DNA of 39,339 nt. It comes from a virus. The position numbers were made by a program, and so were the translations under genes. The stretch is from positions 1-39,339 of IMG/VR virus record IMGVR_UViG_3300043429_000489; one strand, 5' to 3'. Position 1 is the stretch's first letter. The number at the start of each line of letters is the position of its first letter. Of this stretch, positions 18,801-24,404 are shown in pieces. The notes below the pieces were generated by a model. It saw nothing but the letters and a program-made list of their open reading frames with translations. It did not search any database and was not told the DNA's origin.

Positions 18801-20979
18801 CGATCAATTCAAGGCCAAGGAAAACGCGAAGCGCATTGCTGAGACCGGAAAGGATCTGACGCCTGAGCAGCGTGCGATGGTATCGGATCTGATCGAGAAG
18901 GACTCCAAAGTAGGGGACGTGCCGCCGCAGGAGATCGTGGATCTCGTGGCCAACATGACGACCGCACTCGAATCGCAAGCTCGCGCCCTCGTAGAGATGG
19001 GCATGCTGTCCGAGAATCGTCTCGTGAAGAACTACCTCCCGCGTCTCTACAAGCATCACCTGGCCGCCAAGCTCACCAACCCGCAGATGATGCAGGCCTG
19101 GCTTACTAAGGCCCGCATGAAGATCCGTGGCGATCGCCTCAAGTCCCGCGGCATGTTCGTGGAGATGAAGGCCGAGAGCGTGGCACAAGCCAAGAAGCTC
19201 GGATGGAAAGTATCGAGCTTGACCGACGGCAACCCGATCCAGGGCGAGCTGCTCGAAGCCTTCGACAAGTCTCAGCCGATCCCGCCAAATTATCAGGGTA
19301 CGAAAGTGCTCATGTGGCGCGACTACACCGAAGCAGAACGCGCCGAGATGGGCGAGATCCGCGATGGCGTCCTGCGCTATGCCATGGGCTACGTGGAAAC
19401 CCAGAAGGATATGGCCACAGGCCGACTCTTCAAGGCGATCGCAAGCAATCCGGATCTGGCCAAGGCCTTCAATCCGGGCGGCTGGGTACTGATCCCCAAG
19501 ACCGAAGTGGCTGGAACTGACGGCCTTATGGCCTACGGCGCACTGGCCGGCATGTACGTCTCGCCGCAAGTAGCCGACTCACTCAAGCGCAATACGCAAC
19601 CCAAGGGCGTGCTCATGGCCGCCTACGACAAGGGCTTGAGCTGGTTCAAGGAAGGCAAGACAGTCTGGAATCCCGTCTCGCACGGCAATAACGTCGTCTC
19701 TAACCTCTTCGTGGCGTACTTCGCAGGCGTCAATCCTGCAAGCCCTGCCCGCTGGAAAGAGACGCTGAGCGAATTCCGCACCCGCGGCAAGTACTGGAAT
19801 GAGGCGCTGGACAATGGCCTCTTCGGTAACGAGATCGCGAACGCCGAGATCCAGAATCTTTTGATGCCCGACTTTGCCGACATGGCCGACATCGAGAGCG
19901 TGGCCGCGTCTCGCATGGCCAAAGTCATCGAGTTTTCCAAGAAGTACCCAGGCCGTCCGATCTCCTGGTATCGCGAGAACATGCAGAAGGCCTACGAGTT
20001 TGAGGATCAATTCTTTAAGCTCATGCTCTACATCGATCGTCGCAAGGCCGGCATGGATCCGCAGGCCGCGATTACCGACACTGAGCGCTACGTGTTCAAC
20101 TATTCGGACATGCCCGAAGGCGTGGAGCTGATCAAGCGCACCTATGCGCCGTTCTTCTCCTACACCTACCGCGCCGTCCCGATGATGTTGCACACTGCGA
20201 TGACCCGTCCAGATCGCCTGCTCGTGCCGATTACCCTCCTGGCTGGCGCTAACTGGCTCGCTTACGCGATCCTGGGCGCAGAGGAAGAGAAAGAGCGCAA
20301 GGCGTTGCCGGATTACCTGCAAGGCCGTACCGCCATCGGTACTCAGAAGGCCATCCGCATGCCGTTCAACTTGGACGACAAGCCGGCCTTCCTCGATATG
20401 AGCCGACGCGTACCGCTCGGTGACATGTTCGACGTGACCAACCAGGCGGGCGGCTTGCCCGTCCCTGCACCGATGATGCCGTCACATCCCGTCCTTTCCT
20501 TGATGGGTGCAATGGCCTTCAACGTGGACGGCTTTACCGGCAAAGAGATCGTCAAGAAGTCGGACGACGCCTGGGAAGCGGCCAGTGCTCGCTCGGGTTA
20601 CGTGTACCGCCAACTCGCACCGAACGCGCCTTTTGTGCCTGGCAGCTACAACTTCAACAAGATCATGGACGCATCGGCCAACGTATTCGGTACTGAGATG
20701 GGGCCGTACACCGGACTCACTCGCTCAGGCGATCCCGTCAATCCGATTGCGACCGCGCTGGACGTGACTGGCATCGGCAAGATCCGCACCTTCGATCCTG
20801 AGAAATCGCTCGACTACAAGCGGGCGGCCATTGGACGGGAAGAGAAAGAGATCCGCGCCAATATTCGCTCGGCTGGGCGTAACCGCTCAATGACCGAAGA
20901 TACGCGGACGGATTTCCTGGAGCGGCAGCAAGACAAGCTCGACGCCCTCAAGAAGAAGAAGGAAGAGCTGCGGGAGTGA
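12820..20979 (+). CDS. Giant polyvalent internal virion protein with two zinc-peptidase motifs
   Basis: The protein has 2,719 residues. The N-terminus carries a DDFL motif at residues 4-7 and again at 25-28; a third related copy, DSFL, lies at 450-453. Residues about 95-360 are Gly/Ala-rich and partly hydrophobic; about 365-560 are Pro/Ala/Glu linker; about 830-960 are highly charged. Residues about 1088-1160 resemble an LPD5-type region. Residues 1245-1332 (FRGVNFGNYV to HEWGHAL at 1326-1332), with EMFARAFE at 1538-1545, form an LPD1-like metallopeptidase. A second HExxH (HEILHH, 1751-1756) follows. The C-terminus includes a membrane-like segment at 2468-2487 and an LPD38-like region, ending in a Lys/Glu coiled coil. 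By analogy with T7 gp16-type proteins it is probably ejected with the DNA. Domain names are by recall. Confidence 0.8.
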   Translation: MKIDDFLDSQEPNKDQKRAGAVRVDDFLGADPAPRSKLLDAITSLLPMQPGSVLSGTTMTPEQLAAIPVDPTRSIPQASITQPPQQEMRAWTPPEPRGPLRAIADAALGVYQGGAGMVKGVADNVNAGDNPVSKFFGKAIEGADKLKSDDLRNQQAYRNMMIYAARKNQGETGAARAAFNTLFDQPAAGIDVVARGAGSLAPTIGLGVLGAGTRTLGAVNALSNAGDAASQTADTLRALPPEIWAKDAKYQQLIGDGMTHAQAVQILAPLLAVPAQGVGAVTGAISGVTGLEKMIAGKAVGNTVRNRAGRVGTELLTEQGETIAPMVAGNATVGSIDGTTPLMAGAGQAAVDTLAGTVPGAALAARRVPNQPAAPAPGAAPFTREDPQPLDPIDPTAAPPVAPPAPMAPFAAQDEAPASGIAALAELIADTAIPDSRLETQPEAAAPTIDSFLDGETVTPIPATEPAQSVAEPAQSETLAADSVTPAADPVVDPAAAEAAVMNAEDDRAAQAAQIDPQATITPIPEPTLAPVAESAPAPAIEPTTAQKADATIPNQINAPAKIDLAKTKQITEAQPGMRPGDLVSIKGTPFTNKSRAQAVVKEAGPGWRVARSNGGFVGRYQPASEAQIQNARRQAAKQRTIDTERDSMFAAIAKMGGISRQQAISEWGMDPKSFKNLTGAGIMRVVTTKGRGLDAMAELLAEAGYLSYDENGKHDVAEFEDLFFNELAGSPHYTPEGFAREAQAEEAQRYEDYLSEKEAAASGLNDLNEQDQEAVSEFIDTYQDLTEDDYAKLEQEAIEWERAAEGADSGIETDDTGGRLAQDDGSIEADARGEGEGNADADQTGQAPGQEQAGVREEGAGEQRAEEAQDFTLEGETERETREREERDAARRKADEQKQQEAENKAKADAEVDTFALTGSDRAADTMAAQGQTGLFDQANQVEDTAAEEPAQAAAPARPTASKSSGKKLEDAGEELQFNKRNRMGNGVKWADVQDLNDALKSAEVVKSKVWPKPDYEKMVADGQQPLIAHIYKQVYDSIAAKPATRNNPTDAEFQLYIDAVQRVREGLDTWVNNSASIVKFVGQLGARAAAMSGKKFEVDQIDAKSLYDIVYPDGWKPVKAEIQIAGGNKLLGALQPGYTEARRAMKQIDAGWPGKREAWQMRGFKVIENEGKWIYANKYGRKISEHDTQAEAIAAAREATKREAKEGIDETRSSVNAFERIGPDRRMPGENISPEKLMQDFGFRGVNFGNYVKNADRQAHVNAAFDAFHDLAELLNVPAKALSLNGMLGIAFGAQGSGRAAAHFVPGLNEINLTRDSGAGALAHEWGHALDHYFATQAGLATAEEKFLTAHATMPDTRMVNSGGMFVEQPRFGTKIRPEVVAAFRTVVKTMQKRKQTPAEMQASIDASVARADKNVDILLERFRREFKDKVEAFEPLAKRIKEGDMGEGYVSIGRTRVPEIVSQVRDTYKKEFGRVPNIEDLKGLGLAIEHKDFAAKRAGSDEAHIPQEVSTDYMKRSNAQDGQKGGKRYWSTEWEMFARAFETYVEDKLIEQDRRSGYLSTPLAAIVNPQELEKAQINNAIQGLIDTLQVEEKGDNAVLFDIRGLTGDSMFNRAPETVRVNALARLKRLETQLEAGKITEEIYRSGVQELIEQLKTRNQSQAVKSAVKGRERGYEWMQERLIRAKRKGELDVYPVDFALWALKKNPNLANDLGISVRESEGEASGTYNPASRVISLFKGSASDTTVVHEILHHTERMMPAEIQNGIITEWQNAWDKAWAMGNGKIRLALQDMHSANMGDKLAHDRVRRAFADGTLDYDAHYQLFNASEYWAVNATEIMSRRYDATSWIAKAKRWISEMIEYLKGALNLPSDAPILRALREVMASTGERQSSDMIKENNFGAEDIKKKPTAENPDRDETSDLEIEAPGYKFEPISAADFVALEKGPDGRRQYVAGRKLFDRMAIAARDYLGAIKMADNKPEAFKQMMRQFRVDQFKAKENAKRIAETGKDLTPEQRAMVSDLIEKDSKVGDVPPQEIVDLVANMTTALESQARALVEMGMLSENRLVKNYLPRLYKHHLAAKLTNPQMMQAWLTKARMKIRGDRLKSRGMFVEMKAESVAQAKKLGWKVSSLTDGNPIQGELLEAFDKSQPIPPNYQGTKVLMWRDYTEAERAEMGEIRDGVLRYAMGYVETQKDMATGRLFKAIASNPDLAKAFNPGGWVLIPKTEVAGTDGLMAYGALAGMYVSPQVADSLKRNTQPKGVLMAAYDKGLSWFKEGKTVWNPVSHGNNVVSNLFVAYFAGVNPASPARWKETLSEFRTRGKYWNEALDNGLFGNEIANAEIQNLLMPDFADMADIESVAASRMAKVIEFSKKYPGRPISWYRENMQKAYEFEDQFFKLMLYIDRRKAGMDPQAAITDTERYVFNYSDMPEGVELIKRTYAPFFSYTYRAVPMMLHTAMTRPDRLLVPITLLAGANWLAYAILGAEEEKERKALPDYLQGRTAIGTQKAIRMPFNLDDKPAFLDMSRRVPLGDMFDVTNQAGGLPVPAPMMPSHPVLSLMGAMAFNVDGFTGKEIVKKSDDAWEAASARSGYVYRQLAPNAPFVPGSYNFNKIMDASANVFGTEMGPYTGLTRSGDPVNPIATALDVTGIGKIRTFDPEKSLDYKRAAIGREEKEIRANIRSAGRNRSMTEDTRTDFLERQQDKLDALKKKKEELRE

Positions 20980-20987
20980 TCCTCCCG
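20971..20987 (+). terminator. Hairpin spanning the stop codon of the giant gene
   Basis: CGGGAG (20971-20976) pairs with CTCCCG (20982-20987) around the loop TGATC, which contains the stop codon. There is no T-run, so it is at best a weak or Rho-assisted terminator. It lies directly before the tandem repeats. Confidence 0.5.
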
Positions 20988-20988
20988 T

Positions 20989-21028
20989 AGCGCTTAGAAG
21001 CGCTTAGAAGCGCTTAGTAGCGCTTACT
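20989..21028. repeat. Four tandem 10-bp repeats, consensus AGCGCTTAGA
   Basis: The units are at 20989-20998, 20999-21008, 21009-21018 and 21019-21028. The first two are identical; the others differ in the last bases only. Each has the palindrome AGCGCT. The period is about one helical turn. Adjacent units can fold as AGCGCT-TAGA-AGCGCT. Because 10 is not a multiple of 3, the TAG on the plus strand and the TAA on the minus strand fall in all three frames. The block lies between two converging genes and overlaps the minus-strand stop codon at 21024-21026. Confidence 0.95.
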
Positions 21029-21620
21029 GGCAATAGGACGTGCCGCCGTAGTAGGTGCAGATCTGCGGCGTCGGCAGGATCGATTGTCCCCAGGACGTAG
21101 AGAACGCGCGTCCCACACCATTCAAGAACATGGCCGTAGCGATCGTTGAGCGGGCGTCTTGCGCCTGTTCAGCGCGTGCTTGCGCGATCTGCTGCGACGA
21201 GATGGCCGCTTGTTGCTGGCTTTGCGAGATCTCGGCCATCGCATCGAAGAGGGCGAAGCGCTCAGCCAAAGCGCGAGTGAACGTCTTGGCCGCGGCATCC
21301 TCGATGGTTTTTTGCTGCTGCGCCGTCAACTTCGAGCCAGAGAGGATCTCGGCCATTGCTTGCTGCTGAGCGGCAATCGAGAGGAGCAGGGGATCATTCG
21401 GGTACATCGACTGGGCAAGCTGGCCAACTTTGCGGCCGGCTTCCGCCGTCGTGATTTTCTTATCCACTACCGATTGCGTGATGGCCGTTGTGGCGTCGTT
21501 GTAGCGCTTAAATTTTTCTTTGCAGGCCGGCACGTAGTAATCGCAGACGGAATCTGAGGCATACGCACTTGCGCCCAAGAGCGTGAGTAGGGTGAGGAGA
21601 AGCAGACGAATCGTTTTCAT
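21024..21620 (-). CDS. Secreted protein of unknown function, lysogenic-conversion candidate
   Basis: The protein has 198 residues. The ATG at 21620 follows AAAAGG; an in-frame ATG at 21635 lacks a ribosome site. Residues 1-21 are a clear signal peptide with an AYA cleavage site. The mature protein has Cys26 and Cys33 near the start and Cys188 and Cys197 in the tail CTYYGGTSYC, so two disulfides are possible in the periplasm. The middle is helical and Gln/Ala-rich (QSQQQAAISSQQIAQARAEQ). It is the only minus-strand gene between late gene blocks. It has its own regulatory region and is closed by the tandem repeats, as expected of a moron expressed from the prophage. Its function is unknown; superinfection exclusion or envelope modification are guesses. 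Confidence 0.75.
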   Translation of the reverse strand: MKTIRLLLLTLLTLLGASAYASDSVCDYYVPACKEKFKRYNDATTAITQSVVDKKITTAEAGRKVGQLAQSMYPNDPLLLSIAAQQQAMAEILSGSKLTAQQQKTIEDAAAKTFTRALAERFALFDAMAEISQSQQQAAISSQQIAQARAEQAQDARSTIATAMFLNGVGRAFSTSWGQSILPTPQICTYYGGTSYCQ

Positions 21621-21642
21621 TCTGGACCTTTTCATATTTGTC

Positions 21643-21695
21643 AGTAGGCATTTGCCTATTTCACATTTTGCTAGTAGGCAAACGCCTATTTCACA
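21643..21695. promoter_or_regulatory. Two 23-bp direct repeats with operator-like dyads
   Basis: Copies at 21643-21665 and 21673-21695 differ in only three bases (TTT versus AAC at the centre) and lie exactly 30 bp apart. Each holds the dyad TAGGC-N4-GCCTA (21645-21658 and 21675-21688), and each ends in TTTCACA. They sit between the divergent secreted-protein and holin genes. Three helical turns of spacing would place two bound dimers on one face of the DNA. The binding protein is not known. Confidence 0.7.
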
Positions 21696-21719
21696 ATATG
21701 TTAATACAGATGATACAAA
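21690..21719 (+). promoter_or_regulatory. Candidate lysis promoter overlapped by a repressor-type site
   Basis: TTCACA (21690-21695) and TACAAA (21714-21719) are 18 bp apart, and TG at 21711-21712 makes an extended -10. The -35 is also the left half of a 15-bp dyad TTCACA-ATA-TGTTAA (21690-21704) that matches the sites in the immunity region. This suggests that CI shuts off holin and lysozyme transcription in the lysogen. It is read by eye; no start site has been measured. Confidence 0.45.
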
Positions 21720-21786
21720 TATTCTAAAAGAACACAATCCGCCCACAAAATCGTTGCATAGATCAGACGCAACGAAAGGAAAAATC

Positions 21787-22293
21787 ATGGGCGAGATTGC
21801 AGGCCTACTAGGCGGCGGAATCTTCGGGAGCGTACTAGGCGGCGTGTTTCGTCTTGTGCCCGAAGTGTTTAAATTTTTCGATCGCATCGATGAGCGTAAG
21901 CACGAGCTGGCGATGTTTGACCGGCAATGCGATCTGGAGAAAGTGCGCGGCGAGATCAAGCTGCAAGAGATCGGCGCAGCGCGTGATGCGGCCGTTGATG
22001 TCGGCGTGATGGACGCCTTCAAGCTCGCGATCGAGCAACAGACAGAGATGGCCAAGGCCGCAGGCGGCAAAGTGGCCGCGCTCTCTGCGTCCGTTCGACC
22101 CGTGATGACCTACTACATCCTCGCGCTCTACGGCATCGTCAAGACAGCCTCGATGCTGCTTGCCGTATTCAGTGGCGTGCCGATCCTCGAAGTCCTAGCC
22201 AAGTGCTGGACGCCCGATGACATGGCGCTACTTTGCGGCGTCGTGAACTACTGGATCCTGGATCGCACGCTCATGAAGCGGGGGCTGGCGTGA
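21787..22293 (+). CDS. Holin of the 3TM (GTA-holin-like) family
   Basis: The protein has 168 residues. The ATG at 21787 follows AAAGGA; the frame is open further upstream but would cross the promoter. Residues 1-25 are Gly-rich and amphipathic (GLLGGGIFGSVLGGVFRLVP). A charged helical stretch follows. The C-terminal half has the family signature: RPVMTYYILALYGIVKTASM, a second hydrophobic segment LAVFSGVPILEVLA, and the motif CGVVNYWILDRTL. The family is linked to phage and gene-transfer-agent lysis. It overlaps the lysozyme gene by 4 bp (GTGA), so the two form a lysis cassette. Confidence 0.75.
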   Translation: MGEIAGLLGGGIFGSVLGGVFRLVPEVFKFFDRIDERKHELAMFDRQCDLEKVRGEIKLQEIGAARDAAVDVGVMDAFKLAIEQQTEMAKAAGGKVAALSASVRPVMTYYILALYGIVKTASMLLAVFSGVPILEVLAKCWTPDDMALLCGVVNYWILDRTLMKRGLA

Positions 22294-22748
22294 ACTTGAC
22301 CCTGGCCGAAGCGCTTTGCCGTCGGTTCGAGGGTTTTCGCTCGCGTCCCTACATTTGTCCGGCCGGCGTGCCGACGATTGGCTACGGCTCGACCTACTAC
22401 CCAGATGGGCGGCGCGTGACGATGCTCGATGCCCATATCACCGAGCCAGAAGCGCGGGCGCTGCTCATGCGCGAACTCTTCGAGACGTATGCACCAGGCG
22501 TGCTCAGGCAATGTCCTGGCCTCTTGCCCGTGGCGCTCATGAGCAACGACTGGCGAGCGCTCAATGCGATCGTGGATTTTGCCTACAACCTGGGCGTGGG
22601 CCGCCTGCAAACCTCGACGCTACGCAAGCGGATCAACGCGGGCGATTGGGAAGGCGCGAAAGCGCAGCTCATGCTTTGGGTACGGGGCGGCGGGCGTGTC
22701 CTACCAGGACTAGTGGCCCGGCGCAAGGCCGAAGCCGAACTTCTTTGA
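22290..22748 (+). CDS. Phage lysozyme (GH24 endolysin)
   Basis: The protein has 152 residues and starts at GTG 22290, overlapping the holin stop. It hydrolyses the glycan strands of peptidoglycan. The catalytic pattern is Glu14 (RRFEGFR), Cys23 and Thr29 (CPAGVPTIGYGS), the E-8-C-5-T spacing of P22-like lysozymes; here Cys replaces the Asp of T4 lysozyme. NDWRALNAIVDFAYNLGVG and the C-terminal WVRGGGRVLPGLVARRKAE complete the fold. There is no signal or anchor segment, so it needs a pore-forming holin to reach the wall. Bases 22394-22419 recur exactly in a small early gene. Confidence 0.92.
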   Translation: MNLTLAEALCRRFEGFRSRPYICPAGVPTIGYGSTYYPDGRRVTMLDAHITEPEARALLMRELFETYAPGVLRQCPGLLPVALMSNDWRALNAIVDFAYNLGVGRLQTSTLRKRINAGDWEGAKAQLMLWVRGGGRVLPGLVARRKAEAELL

Positions 22749-22935
22749 CAGCACCGCCATTTCATCCGCGAGGGTCAAGCGGTCTCTGGGGCGGAAATAC
22801 CGGAGAGAAACCTCCCTTCACGGCGCGGGGGATGACCTAGCCGATAGCGCAGTCGCCCAGCCCGCAAGGGTAGCCGCATGGGAGGCAACCCCGCTTTTAT
22901 TCACCAAATGGTTAATATTTTGGTTAATAAAAGAA

Positions 22936-22969
22936 CAAGGGGCTGCTGGAAACTACCAGCAACCCCTTG
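22936..22969. terminator. Bidirectional terminator between lysozyme and integrase
   Basis: A 14-bp stem with one mismatch (22936-22949 with 22956-22969) closes a 6-base loop. On the minus strand it is followed by a T-rich run (TTCTTTTATT); on the plus strand by ATTTGTTT. It would stop both the lysis and the integrase transcripts. Confidence 0.8.
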
Positions 22970-22976
22970 ATTTGTT

Positions 22977-23026
22977 TGGCTCCCCGACCTGGGCTCGAAC
23001 CAGGGACCTACGGATTAACAGTCCGC
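22977..23026 (-). other. attP core: 3' half of tRNA-Asn(GUU)
   Basis: Read on the minus strand, this is the anticodon arm with anticodon GTT, the variable loop, a perfect T arm (CCTGG-TTCGAGC-CCAGG), the 3' acceptor strand TCGGGGA, the G discriminator and CCA. The D arm and 5' acceptor strand are absent, so it is not a working tRNA gene. Phage integration at this core would rebuild the 3' end of the host tRNA-Asn. The exact crossover point cannot be seen. Confidence 0.88.
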
Positions 23027-23121
23027 ATAGGGAAACGCACTTAAGTACATGATTTAGCTAAACAAAACGGCTTGCGATTGGTGAATAAAAGCCACTTGTT
23101 CAGCCTATATATATCAAAGAC

Positions 23122-24171
23122 TTATCCGCCAGTAGCCGAGATTTTTTCACCATGATCTTCCGGCTTTCTCATCTCCACTTTGTTCGACTCCACGAGATCC
23201 GGGAGACGCGCTTTGATGTAGCGCTCCGTTGTCGTGATGCTTGTATGACCTAGCAAGTGCTGGATACGCTCAAGCGGTACGCCCGACCGATACATGTCCG
23301 TGGCAGCCTTGCCCTTGAGATCGTACATGCCGAAGTCCACAATCTCTGCGGCGGCCACGTAACGCCGAAACATGGAGGCGATTCCGTCATAGGTGTAGCG
23401 CTTGCCTTGCCGCGTGTGAACGAAGTAGGGGCGCACAACTTTCTCAGCTAAACACTCGTCCACAATGCGCTCAAGATCGCCTTCAATCCGCACGTCAACT
23501 GATGCGCCTGTTTTGCCTTGCGTGAAGCGAAGCACGCGCAGATCTTCATTGCCATGACGGATTCGTTTAATGTTTGCATGGCCGCACTTGAGCAGATCTT
23601 CTGGGCGCTGCGCCGTGCGGTAGATCAGCGTCATCATGCGCTGCACTGATTTTTCTGCAAGCTCAAATACTTTCCAGAATTCTTCGTCCTCAATGTAACG
23701 CTCGCGCTTGCGCTCCGTGTTGCGCTTCACTCCCGCGCACGGGTTCACGTCCACCCATCCACGCTCGATTGCCTTGGTGTAGATATGCGATAGCAAAGCC
23801 TTCTCGCGATTGGCACGCACTGGCGCGTCTTTAGCTCGCTCGTCTCGGTAAGTGGCCACGTGATGCGGGCGAAGCTCACGAAACGGAATATGTCCGATAC
23901 CTTTTTTCAGGTACTCGGCTTCCTTCTTGTTGTCGGCAAAAGTCCTGGGCGCTTTTGTAGGTGCAATCTCAGCCAAGTACCACTCGATCAATGCCTCAAG
24001 GCTGCCTTTCTCGCAGGCAGGATCTTCAAGCTCGGCCCACTTGCGCTTCGCCGTGGCAAGATCTTTGCCGAGATTGATCGGCTTGCCGTAGCGCGGGCGA
24101 TACCAGTACGAACCATGATGCTCGTACAAGCGAGGCGGTAAATCAAAGCGAGATTGTCTGCGTCGTCCCAT
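23122..24171 (-). CDS. int: Tyrosine-family site-specific integrase
   Basis: The protein has 349 residues. An N-terminal arm-binding region (residues 1-50, with YEHHGSYWYRPRYGKPINLG) is followed by a core-binding helical domain (about 55-150) and the catalytic domain. Arg189 (TAQRPEDLL), Lys220 (TQGKTG), His309 (LLGHTS) and the nucleophile Tyr318 (TTTERYIK) are in place. Box II reads YDLKGKAATD (residues 283-292) instead of the usual H-x-x-R, so Tyr283 and Lys286 replace His and Arg. I recall a subgroup of betaproteobacterial phage integrases with DLKGK here. The gene lies next to its attachment core. It would insert the phage at tRNA-Asn. Confidence 0.92.
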   Translation of the reverse strand: MGRRRQSRFDLPPRLYEHHGSYWYRPRYGKPINLGKDLATAKRKWAELEDPACEKGSLEALIEWYLAEIAPTKAPRTFADNKKEAEYLKKGIGHIPFRELRPHHVATYRDERAKDAPVRANREKALLSHIYTKAIERGWVDVNPCAGVKRNTERKRERYIEDEEFWKVFELAEKSVQRMMTLIYRTAQRPEDLLKCGHANIKRIRHGNEDLRVLRFTQGKTGASVDVRIEGDLERIVDECLAEKVVRPYFVHTRQGKRYTYDGIASMFRRYVAAAEIVDFGMYDLKGKAATDMYRSGVPLERIQHLLGHTSITTTERYIKARLPDLVESNKVEMRKPEDHGEKISATGG

Positions 24172-24176
24172 AACTC

Positions 24177-24404
24177 TTAAGCGCGTAGCGCCTTAACATT
24201 GACATTCCATTGCGATTGCGGCTGCGTCTCTACCGCAATAGATTCTGTCATCTTACGCTCAAAAAAAGAGCGAGCAACTTTTGGCCTGCCTTGCGAATCA
24301 ATTTGATAGAGCCATTCGTTTGCATCGAGCCATCGTCTCTGAGCTGCGCACTGGCGTAGCCCAGTTAGCTCTACGACATCCGCCGGCGAGAGAAAGAGAC
24401 TCAT
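24177..24404 (-). CDS. DUF4224-type small protein, excisionase candidate
   Basis: The protein has 75 residues. The ATG at 24404 overlaps the upstream stop in ATGA, and GGAAGTAGG lies before it; the longer open frame is not needed. The N-terminal LFLSPADVVELTGLRQCAAQ, followed by RRWLDANEWLY..SQGRPKVARS, is the DUF4224 pattern: a winged-helix-like DNA-binding unit found beside phage integrases. Its position directly before int, in the same operon, suggests an excisionase or integration-directionality factor. An imperfect inverted repeat (24177-24196) lies at its 3' end, next to the integrase start. Confidence 0.7.
   Translation of the reverse strand: MSLFLSPADVVELTGLRQCAAQRRWLDANEWLYQIDSQGRPKVARSFFERKMTESIAVETQPQSQWNVNVKALRA

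Larger units (their letters stand above)
22749..23121. other. Attachment region (attP) between lysis and integrase genes
   Basis: No gene is seen in this 373-bp gap. It contains a GC-rich stretch (22749-22893) with no recognisable structure, three copies of an integrase arm-type site, a bidirectional terminator and the tRNA-derived core. Arm-type sites read TTGGTGAATAAAAGC on the minus strand at 22893-22907, TTGGTTAATAAAAGA on the plus strand at 22920-22934, and TTGGTGAATAAAAGC on the plus strand at 23078-23092. The outer two are exact inverted copies flanking the core, as expected for a tyrosine integrase. Confidence 0.8.

Noticed and set aside
18649-19569. Long minus-strand open frame (306 codons) inside the giant gene
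   Set aside because: It lies wholly opposite the giant coding sequence and its translation shows no recognisable domain. It is an antisense shadow of a GC-rich gene.
19579-20322. Minus-strand open frame (247 codons) inside the giant gene
   Set aside because: Same reasons: full overlap with a convincing gene, no ribosome site and unnatural composition.
20989-21028. CRISPR array
   Set aside because: The units are 10 bp and directly tandem, without spacers.
22316-22840. Alternative-frame open frame over the lysozyme gene, considered as a spanin
   Set aside because: The translation has no membrane or lipoprotein signal and is very rich in Arg; it is a shadow frame. No Rz/Rz1 pair was found near the lysozyme.
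22977-23026. A working tRNA-Asn gene
   Set aside because: Only the anticodon arm, T arm and 3' acceptor strand are present. The bases beyond 23026 do not contain a D arm or the 5' acceptor strand. It is the attachment core.
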